Below are positions 36,608-50,305 of a DNA stretch of 64,000 nucleotides, one piece after another (position 1 is the stretch's first letter; each line of letters begins with the position of its first letter). Both the position numbers and the translations under genes were made by a program. The notes below the pieces were generated by a model. It saw only the letters and a list, made by a program, of their open reading frames with translations. It was not told the DNA's origin and searched no databases. Source of the stretch: Vicugna pacos. Its lineage: Eukaryota > Chordata > Mammalia > Artiodactyla > Camelidae. The stretch is from NCBI RefSeq assembly GCF_048564905.1, contig NW_027328740.1, positions 74,342,662-74,406,661 of the forward strand, given 5' to 3'.

Positions 36608-38600
36608 CAGGCACTTCAAACCGGCACTAGGAAACAGACTGAGAAACCAGAGTAAGGGTTTCTCCTGCAACCCGTTCCCTTTGTGCTGGATGAACGAACG
36701 TCTCTCCACATGCTCAGTTCTGAGAGATAAGTGTGTGTGAAAGCTGTCCTTCACCTAGCTTGAAGGGAACACAAAGTTTCTTTTCAGTTGCCAACTCCAC
36801 TCCATACTTATATATGGGGAGGTACAAGCTCCAACTCGGTTTTACAGTGAAAACGGCAGGCACTTCAAACCGGCACTAGGAAACAGACTGAGAATCCAGA
36901 GTAAGGGTTTCTCCTGCAACCCGTTCCCTTTGTGCTGGATGAACGAACGTCTCTCCACATGCTCAGTTCTGAGAGATAAGTGTGTGTGAAAGCCGTCCTT
37001 CACCTAGCTTGAAGGGAACACAAAGTTTCTTTTCAGTTGCCAACTCCACTCCATACTTATATATGGGGAAGTACAAGCTCCAACTCGGTTTTACAGTGAA
37101 AACGGCAGGCACTTCAAACCGGCACTAGGAAACAGACTGAGAAACCAGAGTAAGGGTTTCTCCTGCAACCCGTTCCCTTTGTGCTGGATGAACGAACGTC
37201 TCTCCACATGCTCAGTTCTGAGAGATAAGTGTGTGTGAAAGCCGTCCTTCACCTAGCTTGAAGGGAACACAAAGTTTCTTTTCAGTTGCCAACTCCACTC
37301 CATACTTATATATGGGGAGGTACAAGCTCCAACTCGGTTTTACAGTGAAAACGGCAGGCACTTCAAACCGGCACTAGGAAACAGACTGAGAAACCAGAGT
37401 AAGGGTTTCTCCTGCAACCCGTTCCCTTTGTGCTGGATGAACGAACGTCTCTCCACATGCTCAGTTCTGAGAGATAAGTGTGTGTGAAAGCCGTCCTTCA
37501 TCTAGCTTGAAGGGAACACAAAGTTTCTTTTCAGTTGCCAACTCCACTCCATACATATATATGGGGAGGTACAAGCTCCAACTCGGTTTTACAGTGAAAA
37601 CGGCAGGCACTTCAAACCGGCACTAGAAAAACAGACTGAGAAACCACAGTAAGGGTTTCTCCTGCAACCCGTTCCCTTTGTGCTGGATGAACGAACGTCT
37701 CTCCACATGCTCAGTTCTGAGAGATAAGTGTGTGTGAAAGCCGTCCTTCACCTAGCTTGAAGGGAACACAAAGTTTCTTTTCAGTTGCCAACTCCACTCC
37801 ATACATATATATGGGGAGGTACAAGCTCCAACTCGGTTTTACAGTGAAAACGGCAGGCACTTCAAACCGGCACTAGGAAACAGACTGAGAAACCAGAGAA
37901 AGGGTTTCTCCTGCAACCCGTTCCCTTTGTGCTGGATGAACGAACGTCTCTCCACATGCTCAGTTCTGAGAGATAAGTGTGTGTGAAAGCCGTCCTTCAC
38001 CTAGCTTGAAGGGAACACAAAGTTTCTTTTCAGTGGCCAACTCCACTCCATACATATATATGGGGAGGTACAAGCTCCAACTCGGTTTTACAGTGAAAAC
38101 GGCAGGCACTTCAAACCGGCACTAGGAAACAGCCTGAGAAACCAGAGAAAGGGTTTCTCCTGCAACCCGTTCCCTTTGTGCTGGATGAACGAACGTCTCT
38201 CCACATGCTCAGTTCTGAGAGATAAGTGTGTGTGAAAGCCGTCCTTCACCTAGCTTGAAGGGAACACAAAGTTTCTTTTCAGTTGCCAACTCCACTCCAT
38301 ACATATATATGGGGAGGTACAAGCTCCAACTCGGTTTTACAGTGAAAACGGCAGGCACTTCAAACCGGCACTAGGAAACCGACTGAGAATCCAGAGTAAG
38401 GGTTTCTCCTGCAACCCGTTCCCTTTGTGCTGGATGAACGAACGTCTCTCCACATGCTCAGTTCTGAGAGATAAGTGTGTGTGAAAGCCGTCCTTCACCT
38501 AGCTTGAAGGGAACACAAAGTTTCTTTTCAGTGGCCAACTCCACTCCATACATATATATGGGGAGGTACAAGCTCCAACTCGGTTTTACAGTGAAAACGG

Positions 38601-39098
38601 CAGGCACTTCAAACCGGCACTAGGAAACAGACTGAGAAACCAGAGTAAGGGTTTCTCCTGCAACCCGTTCCCTTTGTGCTAGATGAACGAACGTCTCTCC
38701 ACATGCTCAGTTCTGAGAGATAAGTGTGTGTGAAAGCCGTCCTTCACCTAGCTTAAAGGGCACACAAAGTTTCTTTTCTGTGGCCAACTCCACTCCATAC
38801 ATATATATGGTGAGGTACAAGCTCCAACTCTGTTTTACTGTGAAAACGGCAGGCACTTCCAACCGGCACTAGGAAACAGACTGAGAAACCAGAGTAAGGG
38901 TTTCTCCTGCAACCCGTTCCCTTTGTGCTGGATGAACGAACGTCTCTCCACATGCTCAGTTCTGAGAGATAAGTGTGTGTGAAAGCCGTCCTTCAACTAG
39001 CTTGAAGGGAACACAAAGTTTCTTTTCAGTTGCCAACTCCATTCCATACATATATATGGGGAGGTACAAGCTCCAACTCGGTTTTACAGTGAAAACGG
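38601..39098. repeat. K-L monomer pair (copies 156-157)
   Basis: The full K tract is present. L carries a private attccat near 39051. It heads the second 16-monomer unit. Confidence 0.92.
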
Positions 39099-40094
39099 CA
39101 GGCACTTCAAACCGGCACTAGGAAACAGACAGAGAAACCAGAGTAAGGGTTTCTCCTGCAACCCGTTCCCTTTGTGCTGGATGAACGAACGTCTCTCCAC
39201 ATGCTCAGTTCTGAGAGATAAGTGTGTGTGAAAGCCGTCCTTCACCTAGCTTGAAGGGAACACAAAGTTTCTTTTCAGTTGCCAACTCCACTCCATACAT
39301 ATATATGGGGAGGTACAAGCTCCAACTCGGTTTTACAGTGAAAACGGCAGGCACTTCAAACCGGCACTAGGAAACCGAGTGAGAATCCAGAGTAAGGGTT
39401 TCTCCTGCAACCCGTTCCCTTTGTGCTGGATGAACGAACGTCTCTCCACATGCTCAGTTCTGAGAGATAAGTGTGTGTGAAAGCCGTCCTTCACCTAGCT
39501 TGAAGGGAACACAAAGTTTCTTTTCAGTGGCCAACTCCACTCCATACATATATATGGGGAGGTACAAGCTCCAACTCGGTTTTACAGTGAAAACGGCAGG
39601 CACTTCAAACCGGCACTAGGAAACAGCCTGAGAAACCAGAGAAAGGGTTTCTCCTGCAACCCGTTCCCTTTGTGCTGGATGAACGAACGTCTCTCCACAT
39701 GCTCAGTTCTGAGAGATAAGTGTGTGTGAAAGCCGTCCTTCACCTAGCTTGAAGGGAACACAAAGTTTCTTTTCAGTTGCCAACTCCACTCCATACATAT
39801 ATATGGGGAGGTACAAGCTCCAACTCGGTTTTACAGTGAAAACGGCAGGCACTTCAAACCGGCACTAGGAAACCGACTGAGAATCCAGAGTAAGGGTTTC
39901 TCCTGCAACCCGTTCCCTTTGTGCTGGATGAACGAACGTCTCTCCACATGCTCAGTTCTGAGAGATAAGTGTGTGTGAAAGCCGTCCTTCACCTAGCTTG
40001 AAGGGAACACAAAGTTTCTTTTCAGTGGCCAACTCCACTCCATACATATATATGGGGAGGTACAAGCTCCAACTCGGTTTTACAGTGAAAACGG

Positions 40095-40592
40095 CAGGCA
40101 CTTCAAACCGGCACTAGGAAACCGACTGAGAAACCAGAGTAAGGGTTTCTCCTGCAACCCGTTCCTTTTGTGCTGGATGAACGAACGTCTCTCAACATGC
40201 TCATGTCTGAGAGATAAGTGTCTGTGAAAGCCGTCCTTCACCTAGCTTGAAGGGAACACAAAATTTCTTTTCAGTTGCCAACTCCACTCCATACATATAT
40301 ATGGGGAGGTACAAGCTCCAACTCGGTTTTACAGTGAAAACGGCAGGCACTTCAAACCGGCGCTAGGAAACAGACTGAGAAACCAGAGTAAGGGTTTCTC
40401 CTGCAACCCGTTGCCTTTGTGCTGGATGAACGAAGGTCTCTCCACATACTCAGTTCTGAGAGATAAGTGTGTGTGAAAGCCGAACTTCACCTAGCTTGAA
40501 GGGAACACAAAATTTCTTTTCAGTTGCAAACCCCACTCCATATATATATATGGGGAGGTACAAGCTGCAACTCGGTTTTACAGTGAAAACGG
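40095..40592. repeat. Z1-Z2 pair, second copy (copies 162-163)
   Basis: It has the same marker set as 36110-36607, 3,985 bases downstream, with ggtctctcc in Z2. The 16-bp AT palindrome lies at 40538-40553. Confidence 0.92.
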
Positions 40593-42087
40593 CAGGCACT
40601 TCAAACCGGCACTAGGAAACAGACTGAGAAACCAGAGTAAGGGTTTCTCCTGCAACCCGTTCCCTTTGTGCTGGATGAACGAACGTCTCTCCACATGCTC
40701 AGTTCTGAGAGATAAGTGTGTGTGAAAGCTGTCCTTCACCTAGCTTGAAGGGAACACAAAGTTTCTTTTCAGTTGCCAACTCCACTCCATACTTATATAT
40801 GGGGAGGTACAAGCTCCAACTCGGTTTTACAGTGAAAACGGCAGGCACTTCAAACCGGCACTAGGAAACAGACTGAGAATCCAGAGTAAGGGTTTCTCCT
40901 GCAACCCGTTCCCTTTGTGCTGGATGAACGAACGTCTCTCCACATGCTCAGTTCTGAGAGATAAGTGTGTGTGAAAGCCGTCCTTCACCTAGCTTGAAGG
41001 GAACACAAAGTTTCTTTTCAGTTGCCAACTCCACTCCATACTTATATATGGGGAAGTACAAGCTCCAACTCGGTTTTACAGTGAAAACGGCAGGCACTTC
41101 AAACCGGCACTAGGAAACAGACTGAGAAACCAGAGTAAGGGTTTCTCCTGCAACCCGTTCCCTTTGTGCTGGATGAACGAACGTCTCTCCACATGCTCAG
41201 TTCTGAGAGATAAGTGTGTGTGAAAGCCGTCCTTCACCTAGCTTGAAGGGAACACAAAGTTTCTTTTCAGTTGCCAACTCCACTCCATACTTATATATGG
41301 GGAGGTACAAGCTCCAACTCGGTTTTACAGTGAAAACGGCAGGCACTTCAAACCGGCACTAGGAAACAGACTGAGAAACCAGAGTAAGGGTTTCTCCTGC
41401 AACCCGTTCCCTTTGTGCTGGATGAACGAACGTCTCTCCACATGCTCAGTTCTGAGAGATAAGTGTGTGTGAAAGCCGTCCTTCATCTAGCTTGAAGGGA
41501 ACACAAAGTTTCTTTTCAGTTGCCAACTCCACTCCATACATATATATGGGGAGGTACAAGCTCCAACTCGGTTTTACAGTGAAAACGGCAGGCACTTCAA
41601 ACCGGCACTAGAAAAACAGACTGAGAAACCACAGTAAGGGTTTCTCCTGCAACCCGTTCCCTTTGTGCTGGATGAACGAACGTCTCTCCACATGCTCAGT
41701 TCTGAGAGATAAGTGTGTGTGAAAGCCGTCCTTCACCTAGCTTGAAGGGAACACAAAGTTTCTTTTCAGTGGCCAACTCCACTCCATACATATATACGGG
41801 GAGGTACAAGCTCCAACTCGGTTTTACAGTGAAAACGGCAGGCACTTCAAACCGGCACTAGGAAACAGACTGAGAAACCAGAGTAAGGGTTTCTCCTGCA
41901 ACCCGTTCCCTTTGTGCTGGATGAACGAACGTCTCTCCACATGCTCAGTTCTGAGAGATAAGTGTGTGTGAAAGCCGTCCTTCACCTAGCTTGAAGGGAA
42001 CACAAAGTTTCTTTTCAGTTGCCAACTCCACTCCATACATATATATGGGGAGGTACAAGCTCCAACTCGGTTTTACAGTGAAAACGG

Positions 42088-42834
42088 CAGGCACTTCAAA
42101 CCGGCACTAGGAAACAGACTGAGAAACCAGAGTAAGGGTTTCTCCTGCAACCCGTTCCCTTTGTGCTGGATGAACGAACGTCTCTCCACATGCTCAGTTC
42201 TGAGAGATAAGTGTGTGTGAAAGCCGTCCTTCACCTAGCTTGAAGGGAACACAAAGTTTCTTTTCAGTTGCCAACTCCACTCCATACTTATATATGGGGA
42301 GGTACAAGCTCCAACTCGGTTTTACAGCGAAAACGGCAGGCACTTCAAACCGGCACTAGGAAACAGACTGAGAAACCAGAGTAAGGGTTTCTCCTGCAAC
42401 CCGTTCCCTTTGTGCTGGATGAACGAATGTCTTTCCACATGCTCAGATCTGAGAGATAAGTGTGTGTGAAAGCCGTCCTTCACCTAGCTTGAAGGGAACA
42501 CAAAGTTTCTTTTCAGTTGCCAACTCCACTCCATACTTATATATGGGGAGGTACAAGCTCCAACTCGGTTTTACAGCGAAAACGGCAGGCACTTCAAACC
42601 GGCACTAGGAAACAGACTGAGAAACCAGAGTAAGGGTTTCTCCTGCAACCCGTTCCCTTTGTGCTGGATGAACGAATGTCTTTCCACATGCTCAGATCTG
42701 AGAGATAAGTGTGTGTGAAAGCCGTCCTTCACCTAGCTTGAAGGGAACACAAAGTTTCTTTTCAGTGGCCAACTCCACTCCATACATATATATGGGGAGG
42801 TACAAGCTCCAACTCGGTTTTACAGTGAAAACGG
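42088..42834. repeat. X and doubled Y' monomers (copies 170-172)
   Basis: Copy 170 is X (cttatatat, cagcgaaaac). Copy 171 has gaatgtctttcc, cagatctg, cttatatat and again cagcgaaaac. Copy 172 is Y' with g at 182. Copy 171 therefore looks like a Y' head joined to an X tail. Confidence 0.85.
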
Positions 42835-43083
42835 CAGGCACTTCAAACCGGCACTAGGGAACAGACTGAGAAACCAGAGAAAGGGTTTCTCCTGCAACCC
42901 GTTCCCTTTGTGCTGGATGAACGAACGTCTCTCCACATGCTCAGTTCTGAGAGATAAGTGTGTGTGAAAGCCGTCCTTCACCTAGCTTGAAGGGAACACA
43001 AAGTTTCTTTTCAGTGGCCAACTCCACTCCATACATATATATGGGGAGGTACAAGCTCCAACTCGGTTTTACAGTGAAAACGG
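42835..43083. repeat. B monomer (copy 173)
   Basis: It has ctagggaacag and gagaaagg. In all four places where B occurs it follows a Y' copy. Confidence 0.85.
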
Positions 43084-45574
43084 CAGGCACTTCAAACCGG
43101 CACTAGGAAACCGAGTGAGAATCCAGAGTAAGGGTTTCTCCTGCAACCCGTTCCCTTTGTGCTGGATGAACGAACGTCTCTCCACATGCTCAGTTCTGAG
43201 AGATAAGTGTGTGTGAAAGCCGTCCTTCACCTAGCTTGAAGGGAACACAAAGTTTCTTTTCAGTGGCCAACTCCACTCCATACATATATATGGGGAGGTA
43301 CAAGCTCCAACTCGGTTTTACAGTGAAAACGGCAGGCACTTCAAACCGGCACTAGGAAACAGCCTGAGAAACCAGAGAAAGGGTTTCTCCTGCAACCCGT
43401 TCCCTTTGTGCTGGATGAACGAACGTCTCTCCACATGCTCAGTTCTGAGAGATAAGTGTGTGTGAAAGCCGTCCTTCACCTAGCTTGAAGGGAACACAAA
43501 GTTTCTTTTCAGTTGCCAACTCGACTCCATACATATATATGGGGAGGTACAAGCTCCAACTCGGTTTTACAGTGAAAACGGCAGGCACTTCAAACCGGCA
43601 CTAGGAAACCGACTGAGAATCCAGAGTAAGGGTTTCTCCTGCAACCCGTTCCCTTTGTGCTGGATGAACGAACGTCTCTCCACATGCTCAGTTCTGAGAG
43701 ATAAGTGTGTGTGAAAGCCGTCCTTCACCTAGCTTGAAGGGAACACAAAGTTTCTTTTCAGTGGCCAACTCCACTCCATACATATATATGGGGAGGTTCA
43801 AGCTCCAACTCGGTTTTACAGTGAAAACGGCAGGCACTTCAAACCGGCACTAGGAAACCGACTGAGAAACCAGAGTAAGGGTTTCTCCTGCAACCCGTTC
43901 CTTTTGTGCTGGATGAACGAACGTCTCTCAACATGCTCATGTCTGAGAGATAAGTGTCTGTGAAAGCCGTCCTTCACCTAGCTTGAAGGGAACACAAAAT
44001 TTCTTTTCAGTTGCCAACTCCACTCCATACATATATATGGGGAGGTACAAGCTCCAACTCGGTTTTACAGTGAAAACGGCAGGCACTTCAAACCGGCGCT
44101 AGGAAACAGACTGAGAAACCAGAGTAAGGGTTTCTCCTGCAACCCGTTGCCTTTGTGCTGGATGAACGAAGGTCTCTCCACATACTCAGTTCTGAGAGAT
44201 AAGTGTGTGTGAAAGCCGAACTTCACCTAGCTTGAAGGGAACACAAAATTTCTTTTCAGTTGCAAACCCCACTCCATATATATATATGGGGAGGTACAAG
44301 CTGCAACTCGGTTTTACAGTGAAAACGGCAGGCACTTCAAACCGGCACTAGGAAACAGACTGAGAAACCAGAGTAAGGGTTTCTCCTGCAACCCGTTCCC
44401 TTTGTGCTGGATGAACGAACGTCTCTCCACATGCTCAGTTCTGAGAGATAAGTGTGTGTGAAAGCTGTCCTTCACCTAGCTTGAAGGGAACACAAAGTTT
44501 CTCTTCAGTTGCCAACTCCACTCCATACTTATATATGGGGAGGTACAAGCTCCAACTCGGTTTTACAGTGAAAACGGCAGGCACTTCAAACCGGCACTAG
44601 GAAACAGACTGAGAATCCAGAGTAAGGGTTTCTCCTGCAACCCGTTCCCTTTGTGCTGGATGAACGAACGTCTCTCCACATGCTCAGTTCTGAGAGATAA
44701 GTGTGTGTGAAAGCCGTCCTTCACCTAGCTTGAAGGGAACACAAAGTTTCTTTTCAGTTGCCAACTCCACTCCATACTTATATATGGGGAAGTACAAGCT
44801 CCAACTCGGTTTTACAGTGAAAACGGCAGGCACTTCAAACCGGCACTAGGAAACAGACTGAGAAACCAGAGTAAGGGTTTCTCCTGCAACCCGTTCCCTT
44901 TGTGCTGGATGAACGAACGTCTCTCCACATGCTCAGTTCTGAGAGATAAGTGTGTGTGAAAGCCGTCCTTCACCTAGCTTGAAGGGAACACAAAGTTTCT
45001 TTTCAGTTGCCAACTCCACTCCATACTTATATATGGGGAGGTACAAGCTCCAACTCGGTTTTACAGTGAAAACGGCAGGCACTTCAAACCGGCACTAGGA
45101 AACAGACTGAGAAACCAGAGTAAGGGTTTCTCCTGCAACCCGTTCCCTTTGTGCTGGATGAACGAACGTCTCTCCACATGCTCAGTTCTGAGAGATAAGT
45201 GTGTGTGAAAGCCGTCCTTCACCTAGCTTGAAGGGAACACAAAGTTTCTTTTCAGTTGCCAACTCCACTCCATACATATATATGGGGAGGTACAAGCTCC
45301 AACTCGGTTTTACAGTGAAAACGGCAGGCACTTCAAACCGGCACTAGAAAAACAGACTGAGAAACCACAGTAAGGGTTTCTCCTGCAACCCGTTCCCTTT
45401 GTGCTGGATGAACGAACGTCTCTCCACATGCTCAGTTCTGAGAGATAAGTGTGTGTGAAAGCCGTCCTTCACCTAGCTTGAAGGGAACACAAAGTTTCTT
45501 TTCAGTGGCCAACTCCACTCCATACATATATATGGGGAGGTACAAGCTCCAACTCGGTTTTACAGTGAAAACGG
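43084..45574. repeat. Block 10: partial third copy of the 16-monomer unit (copies 174-183)
   Basis: The order is F C E Z1 Z2, four lightly marked copies, then V; the K L G head is replaced by Y' and B. Z1 begins 15 monomers after the previous Z1 instead of 16. Private changes are aactcgactcc (copy 175), ggttcaag (176) and ttctcttcag (179). Copy 182 has cttcaccta where copies 151 and 167 have cttcatcta. Confidence 0.9.
43831..44328. repeat. Z1-Z2 pair, third copy (copies 177-178)
   Basis: The full marker set is present. The 16-bp AT palindrome lies at 44274-44289. Confidence 0.92.
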
Positions 45575-46072
45575 CAGGCACTTCAAACCGGCACTAGGAA
45601 ACAGACTGAGAAACCAGAGTAAGGGTTTCTCCTGCAACCCGTTCCCTTTGTGCTGGATGAACGAACGTCTCTCCACATGCTCAGTTCTGAGAGATAAGTG
45701 TGTGTGAAAGCCGTCCTTCACCTAGCTTGAAGGGAACACAAAGTTTCTTTTCAGTTGCCAACTCCACTCCATACATATATATGGGGAGGTACAAGCTCCA
45801 ACTCGGTTTTACAGTGAAAACGGCAGGCACTTCAAACCGGCACTAGGAAACAGACTGAGAAACCAGAGTAAGGGTTTCTCCTGCAACCCGTTCCCTTTGT
45901 GCTGGATGAACGAACGTCTCTCCACATGCTCAGTTCTGAGAGATAAGTGTGTGTGAAAGCCGTCCTTCACCTAGCTTGAAGGGAACACAAAGTTTCTTTT
46001 CAGTTGCCAACTCCACTCCATACTTATATATGGGGAGGTACAAGCTCCAACTCGGTTTTACAGTGAAAACGG

Positions 46073-46570
46073 CAGGCACTTCAAACCGGCACTAGGAAAC
46101 AGACTGAGAAACCAGAGTAAGGGTTTCTCCTGCAACCCGTTCCCTTTGTGCTGGATGAACGAATGTCTTTCCACATGCTCAGATCTGAGAGATAAGTGTG
46201 TGTGAAAGCCGTCCTTCACCTAGCTTGAAGGGAACACAAAGTTTCTTTTCAGTGGCCAACTCCACTCCATACATATATATGGGGAGGTACAAGCTCCAAC
46301 TCGGTTTTACAGTGAAAACGGCAGGCACTTCAAACCGGCACTAGGGAACAGACTGAGAAACCAGAGAAAGGGTTTCTCCTGCAACCCGTTCCCTTTGTGC
46401 TGGATGAACGAACGTCTCTCCACATGCTCAGTTCTGAGAGATAAGTGTGTGTGAAAGCCGTCCTTCACCTAGCTTGAAGGGAACACAAAGTTTCTTTTCA
46501 GTGGCCAACTCCACTCCATACATATATATGGGGAGGTACAAGCTCCAACTCGGTTTTACAGTGAAAACGG
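46073..46570. repeat. Y'-B monomer pair (copies 186-187)
   Basis: Y' has gaatgtctttcc and cagatctg; B has ctagggaacag and gagaaagg. It is repeated at 47567-48064. Confidence 0.85.
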
Positions 46571-47566
46571 CAGGCACTTCAAACCGGCACTAGGAAACAG
46601 ACTGAGAAACCAGAGTAAGGGTTTCTCCTGCAACCCGTTCCCTTTGTGCTGGATGAACGAACGTCTCTCCACATGCTCAGTTCTGAGAGATAAGTGTGTG
46701 TGAAAGCCGTCCTTCACCTAGCTTGAAGGGAACACAAAGTTTCTTTTCAGTGGCCAACTCCACTCCATACATATATACGGGGAGGTACAAGCTCCAACTC
46801 GGTTTTACAGTGAAAACGGCAGGCACTTCAAACCGGCACTAGGAAACAGACTGAGAAACCAGAGTAAGGGTTTCTCCTGCAACCCGTTCCCTTTGTGCTG
46901 GATGAACGAACGTCTCTCCACATGCTCAGTTCTGAGAGATAAGTGTGTGTGAAAGCCGTCCTTCACCTAGCTTGAAGGGAACACAAAGTTTCTTTTCAGT
47001 GGCCAACTCCACTCCATACATATATACGGGGAGGTACAAGCTCCAACTCGGTTTTACAGTGAAAACGGCAGGCACTTCAAACCGGCACTAGGAAACAGAC
47101 TGAGAAACCAGAGTAAGGGTTTCTCCTGCAACCCGTTCCCTTTGTGCTGGATGAACGAACGTCTCTCCACATGCTCAGTTCTGAGAGATAAGTGTGTGTG
47201 AAAGCCGTCCTTCACCTAGCTTGAAGGGAACACAAAGTTTCTTTTCAGTTGCCAACTCCACTCCATACATATATATGGGGAGGTACAAGCTCCAACTCGG
47301 TTTTACAGTGAAAACGGCAGGCACTTCAAACCGGCACTAGGAAACAGACTGAGAAACCAGAGTAAGGGTTTCTCCTGCAACCCGTTCCCTTTGTGCTGGA
47401 TGAACGAACGTCTCTCCACATGCTCAGTTCTGAGAGATAAGTGTGTGTGAAAGCCGTCCTTCACCTAGCTTGAAGGGAACACAAAGTTTCTTTTCAGTTG
47501 CCAACTCCACTCCATACTTATATATGGGGAGGTACAAGCTCCAACTCGGTTTTACAGCGAAAACGG

Positions 47567-48064
47567 CAGGCACTTCAAACCGGCACTAGGAAACAGACTG
47601 AGAAACCAGAGTAAGGGTTTCTCCTGCAACCCGTTCCCTTTGTGCTGGATGAACGAATGTCTTTCCACATGCACAGATCTGAGAGATAAGTGTGTGTGAA
47701 AGCCGTCCTTCACCTAGCTTGAAGGGAACACAAAGTTTCTTTTCAGTGGCCAACTCCACTCCATACATATATATGGGGAGGTACAAGCTCCAACTCGGTT
47801 TTACAGTGAAAACGGCAGGCACTTCAAACCGGCACTAGGGAACAGACTGAGAAACCAGAGAAAGGGTTTCTCCTGCAACCCGTTCCCTTTGTGCTGGATG
47901 AACGAACGTCTCTCCACATGCTCAGTTCTGAGAGATAAGTGTGTGTGAAAGCCGTCCTTCACCTAGCTTGAAGGGAACACAAAGTTTCTTTTCAGTGGCC
48001 AACTCCACTCCATACATATATATGGGGAGGTACAAGCTCCAACTCGGTTTTACAGTGAAAACGG
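47567..48064. repeat. Y'-B monomer pair (copies 192-193)
   Basis: It has the same markers as 46073-46570, six monomers downstream, with gcacagatctg in Y'. Confidence 0.85.
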
Positions 48065-50305
48065 CAGGCACTTCAAACCGGCACTAGGAAACAGACTGAG
48101 AAACCAGAGTAAGGGTTTCTCCTGCAACCCGTTCCCTTTGTGCTGGATGAACGAACGTCTCTCCACATGCTCAGTTCTGAGAGATAAGTGTGTGTGAAAG
48201 CCGTCCTTCACCTAGCTTGAAGGGAACACAAAGTTTCTTTTCAGTTGCCAACTCCACTCCATACATATATATGGGGAGGTACAAGCTCCAACTCGGTTTT
48301 ACAGTGAAAACGGCAGGCACTTCAAACCGGCACTAGGAAACAGACAGAGAAACCAGAGTAAGGGTTTCTCCTGCAACCCGTTCCCTTTGTGCTGGATGAA
48401 CGAACGTCTCTCCACATGCTCAGTTCTGAGAGATAAGTGTGTGTGAAAGCCGTCCTTCACCTAGCTTGAAGGGAACACAAAGTTTCTTTTCAGTTGCCAA
48501 CTCCACTCCATACATATATATGGGGAGGTACAAGCTCCAACTCGGTTTTACAGTGAAAACGGCAGGCACTTCAAACCGGCACTAGGAAACCGAGTGAGAA
48601 TCCAGAGTAAGGGTTTCTCCTGCAACCCGTTCCCTTTGTGCTGGATGAACGAACGTCTCTCCACATGCTCAGTTCTGAGAGATAAGTGTGTGTGAAAGCC
48701 GTCCTTCACCTAGCTTGAAGGGAACACAAAGTTTCTTTTCAGTGGCCAACTCCACTCCATACATATATATGGGGAGGTACAAGCTCCAACTCGGTTTTAC
48801 AGTGAAAACGGCAGGCACTTCAAACCGGCACTAGGAAACAGCCTGAGAAACCAGAGAAAGGGTTTCTCCTGCAACCCGTTCCCTTTGTGCTGGATGAACG
48901 AACGTCTCTCCACATGCTCAGTTCTGAGAGATAAGTGTGTGTGAAAGCCGTCCTTCACCTAGCTTGAAGGGAACACAAAGTTTCTTTTCAGTTGCCAACT
49001 CCACTCCATACATATATATGGGGAGGTACAAGCTCCAACTCGGTTTTACAGTGAAAACGGCAGGCACTTCAAACCGGCACTAGGAAACAGACAGAGAAAC
49101 CAGAGTAAGGGTTTCTCCTGCAACCCGTTCCCTTTGTGCTGGATGAACGAACGTCTCTCCACATGCTCAGTTCTGAGAGATAAGTGTGTGTGAAAGCCGT
49201 CCTTCACCTAGCTTGAAGGGAACACAAAGTTTCTTTTCAGTTGCCAACTCCACTCCATACATATATATGGGGAGGTACAAGCTCCAACTCGGTTTTACAG
49301 TGAAAACGGCAGGCACTTCAAACCGGCACTAGGAAACAGACTGAGAAACCAGAGAAAGGGTTTCTCCTGCAACCCGTTCCCTTTGTGCTGGATGAACGAA
49401 CGTCTCTCCACATGCTCAGTTCTGAGAGATAAGTGTGTGTGAAAGCCGTCCTTCACCTAGCTTGAAGGGAACACAAAGTTTCTTTTCAGTTGCCAACTCC
49501 ACTCCATACATATATATGGGGAGGTACAAGCTCCAACTCGGTTTTACAGTGAAAACGGCAGGCACTTCAAACCGGCACTAGGAAACCGACTGAGAATCCA
49601 GAGTAAGGGTTTCTCCTGCAACCCGTTCCCTTTGTGCTGGATGAACGAACGTCTCTCCACATGCTCAGTTCTGAGAGATAAGTGTGTGTGAAAGCCGTCC
49701 TTCACCTAGCTTGAAGGGAACACAAAGTTTCTTTTCAGTGGCCAACTCCACTCCATACATATATATGGGGAGGTACAAGCTCCAACTCGGTTTTACAGTG
49801 AAAACGGCAGGCACTTCAAACCGGCACTAGGAAACAGACTGAGAAACCAGAGTAAGGGTTTCTCCTGCAACCCGTTCCCTTTGTGCTGGATGAACGAACG
49901 TCTCTCCACATGCTCAGTTCTGAGAGATAAGTGTGTGTGAAAGCCGTCCTTCACCTAGCTTGAAGGGAACACAAAGTTTCTTTTCAGTGGCCAACTCCAC
50001 TCCATACATATATATGGGGAGGTACAAGCTCCAACTCGGTTTTACAGTGAAAACGGCAGGCACTTCAAACCGGCACTAGGAAACAGACTGAGAAACCAGA
50101 GTAAGGGTTTCTCCTGCAACCCGTTCCCTTTGTGCTGGATGAACGAACGTCTCTCCACATGCTCAGTTCTGAGAGATAAGTGTGTGTGAAAGCCGTCCTT
50201 CACCTAGCTTGAAGGGAACACAAAGTTTCTTTTCAGTGGCCAACTCCACTCCATACATATATATGGGGAGGTACAAGCTCCAACTCGGTTTTACAGTGAA
50301 AACGG

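Larger units (their letters stand above)
34616..38600. repeat. Block 8: 16-monomer higher-order unit, first copy (copies 140-155)
   Basis: The order is K L G F C E Z1 Z2, then four lightly marked copies, then V A C E. Copy 148 has gctgtcc and cttatatat, 149 has gagaatcc and ggggaagtac, 150 has cttatatat, 151 has cttcatcta. Copies 140-152 (34616-37853) are repeated at 38601-41838 with about four differences by eye. No other element is present. Confidence 0.92.
38601..42834. repeat. Block 9: 16-monomer unit, second copy with altered end (copies 156-172)
   Basis: Copies 156-168 match 140-152 at 3,985 bases distance. Differences seen are a t in attccat (copy 157), c for a in Z2 (ctctcc), and g at 182 plus tatacgg in V (copy 168). 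After V the unit no longer reads A C E but P X Y' Y'. Copy 171 (42337-42585) combines Y' markers with the X tail (cagcgaaaac), consistent with a one-monomer duplication. Confidence 0.9.
45575..48064. repeat. Block 11: short P-X-Y'-B repeats (copies 184-193)
   Basis: The order is P P Y' B P P P X Y' B. Copy 185 has cttatatat but not the cagcg change of X. Copies 188 and 189 both have tatacgg, as does copy 168, and look like a fresh one-monomer duplication. Copy 192 has gcacagatctg, which breaks its Y palindrome. Confidence 0.85.
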
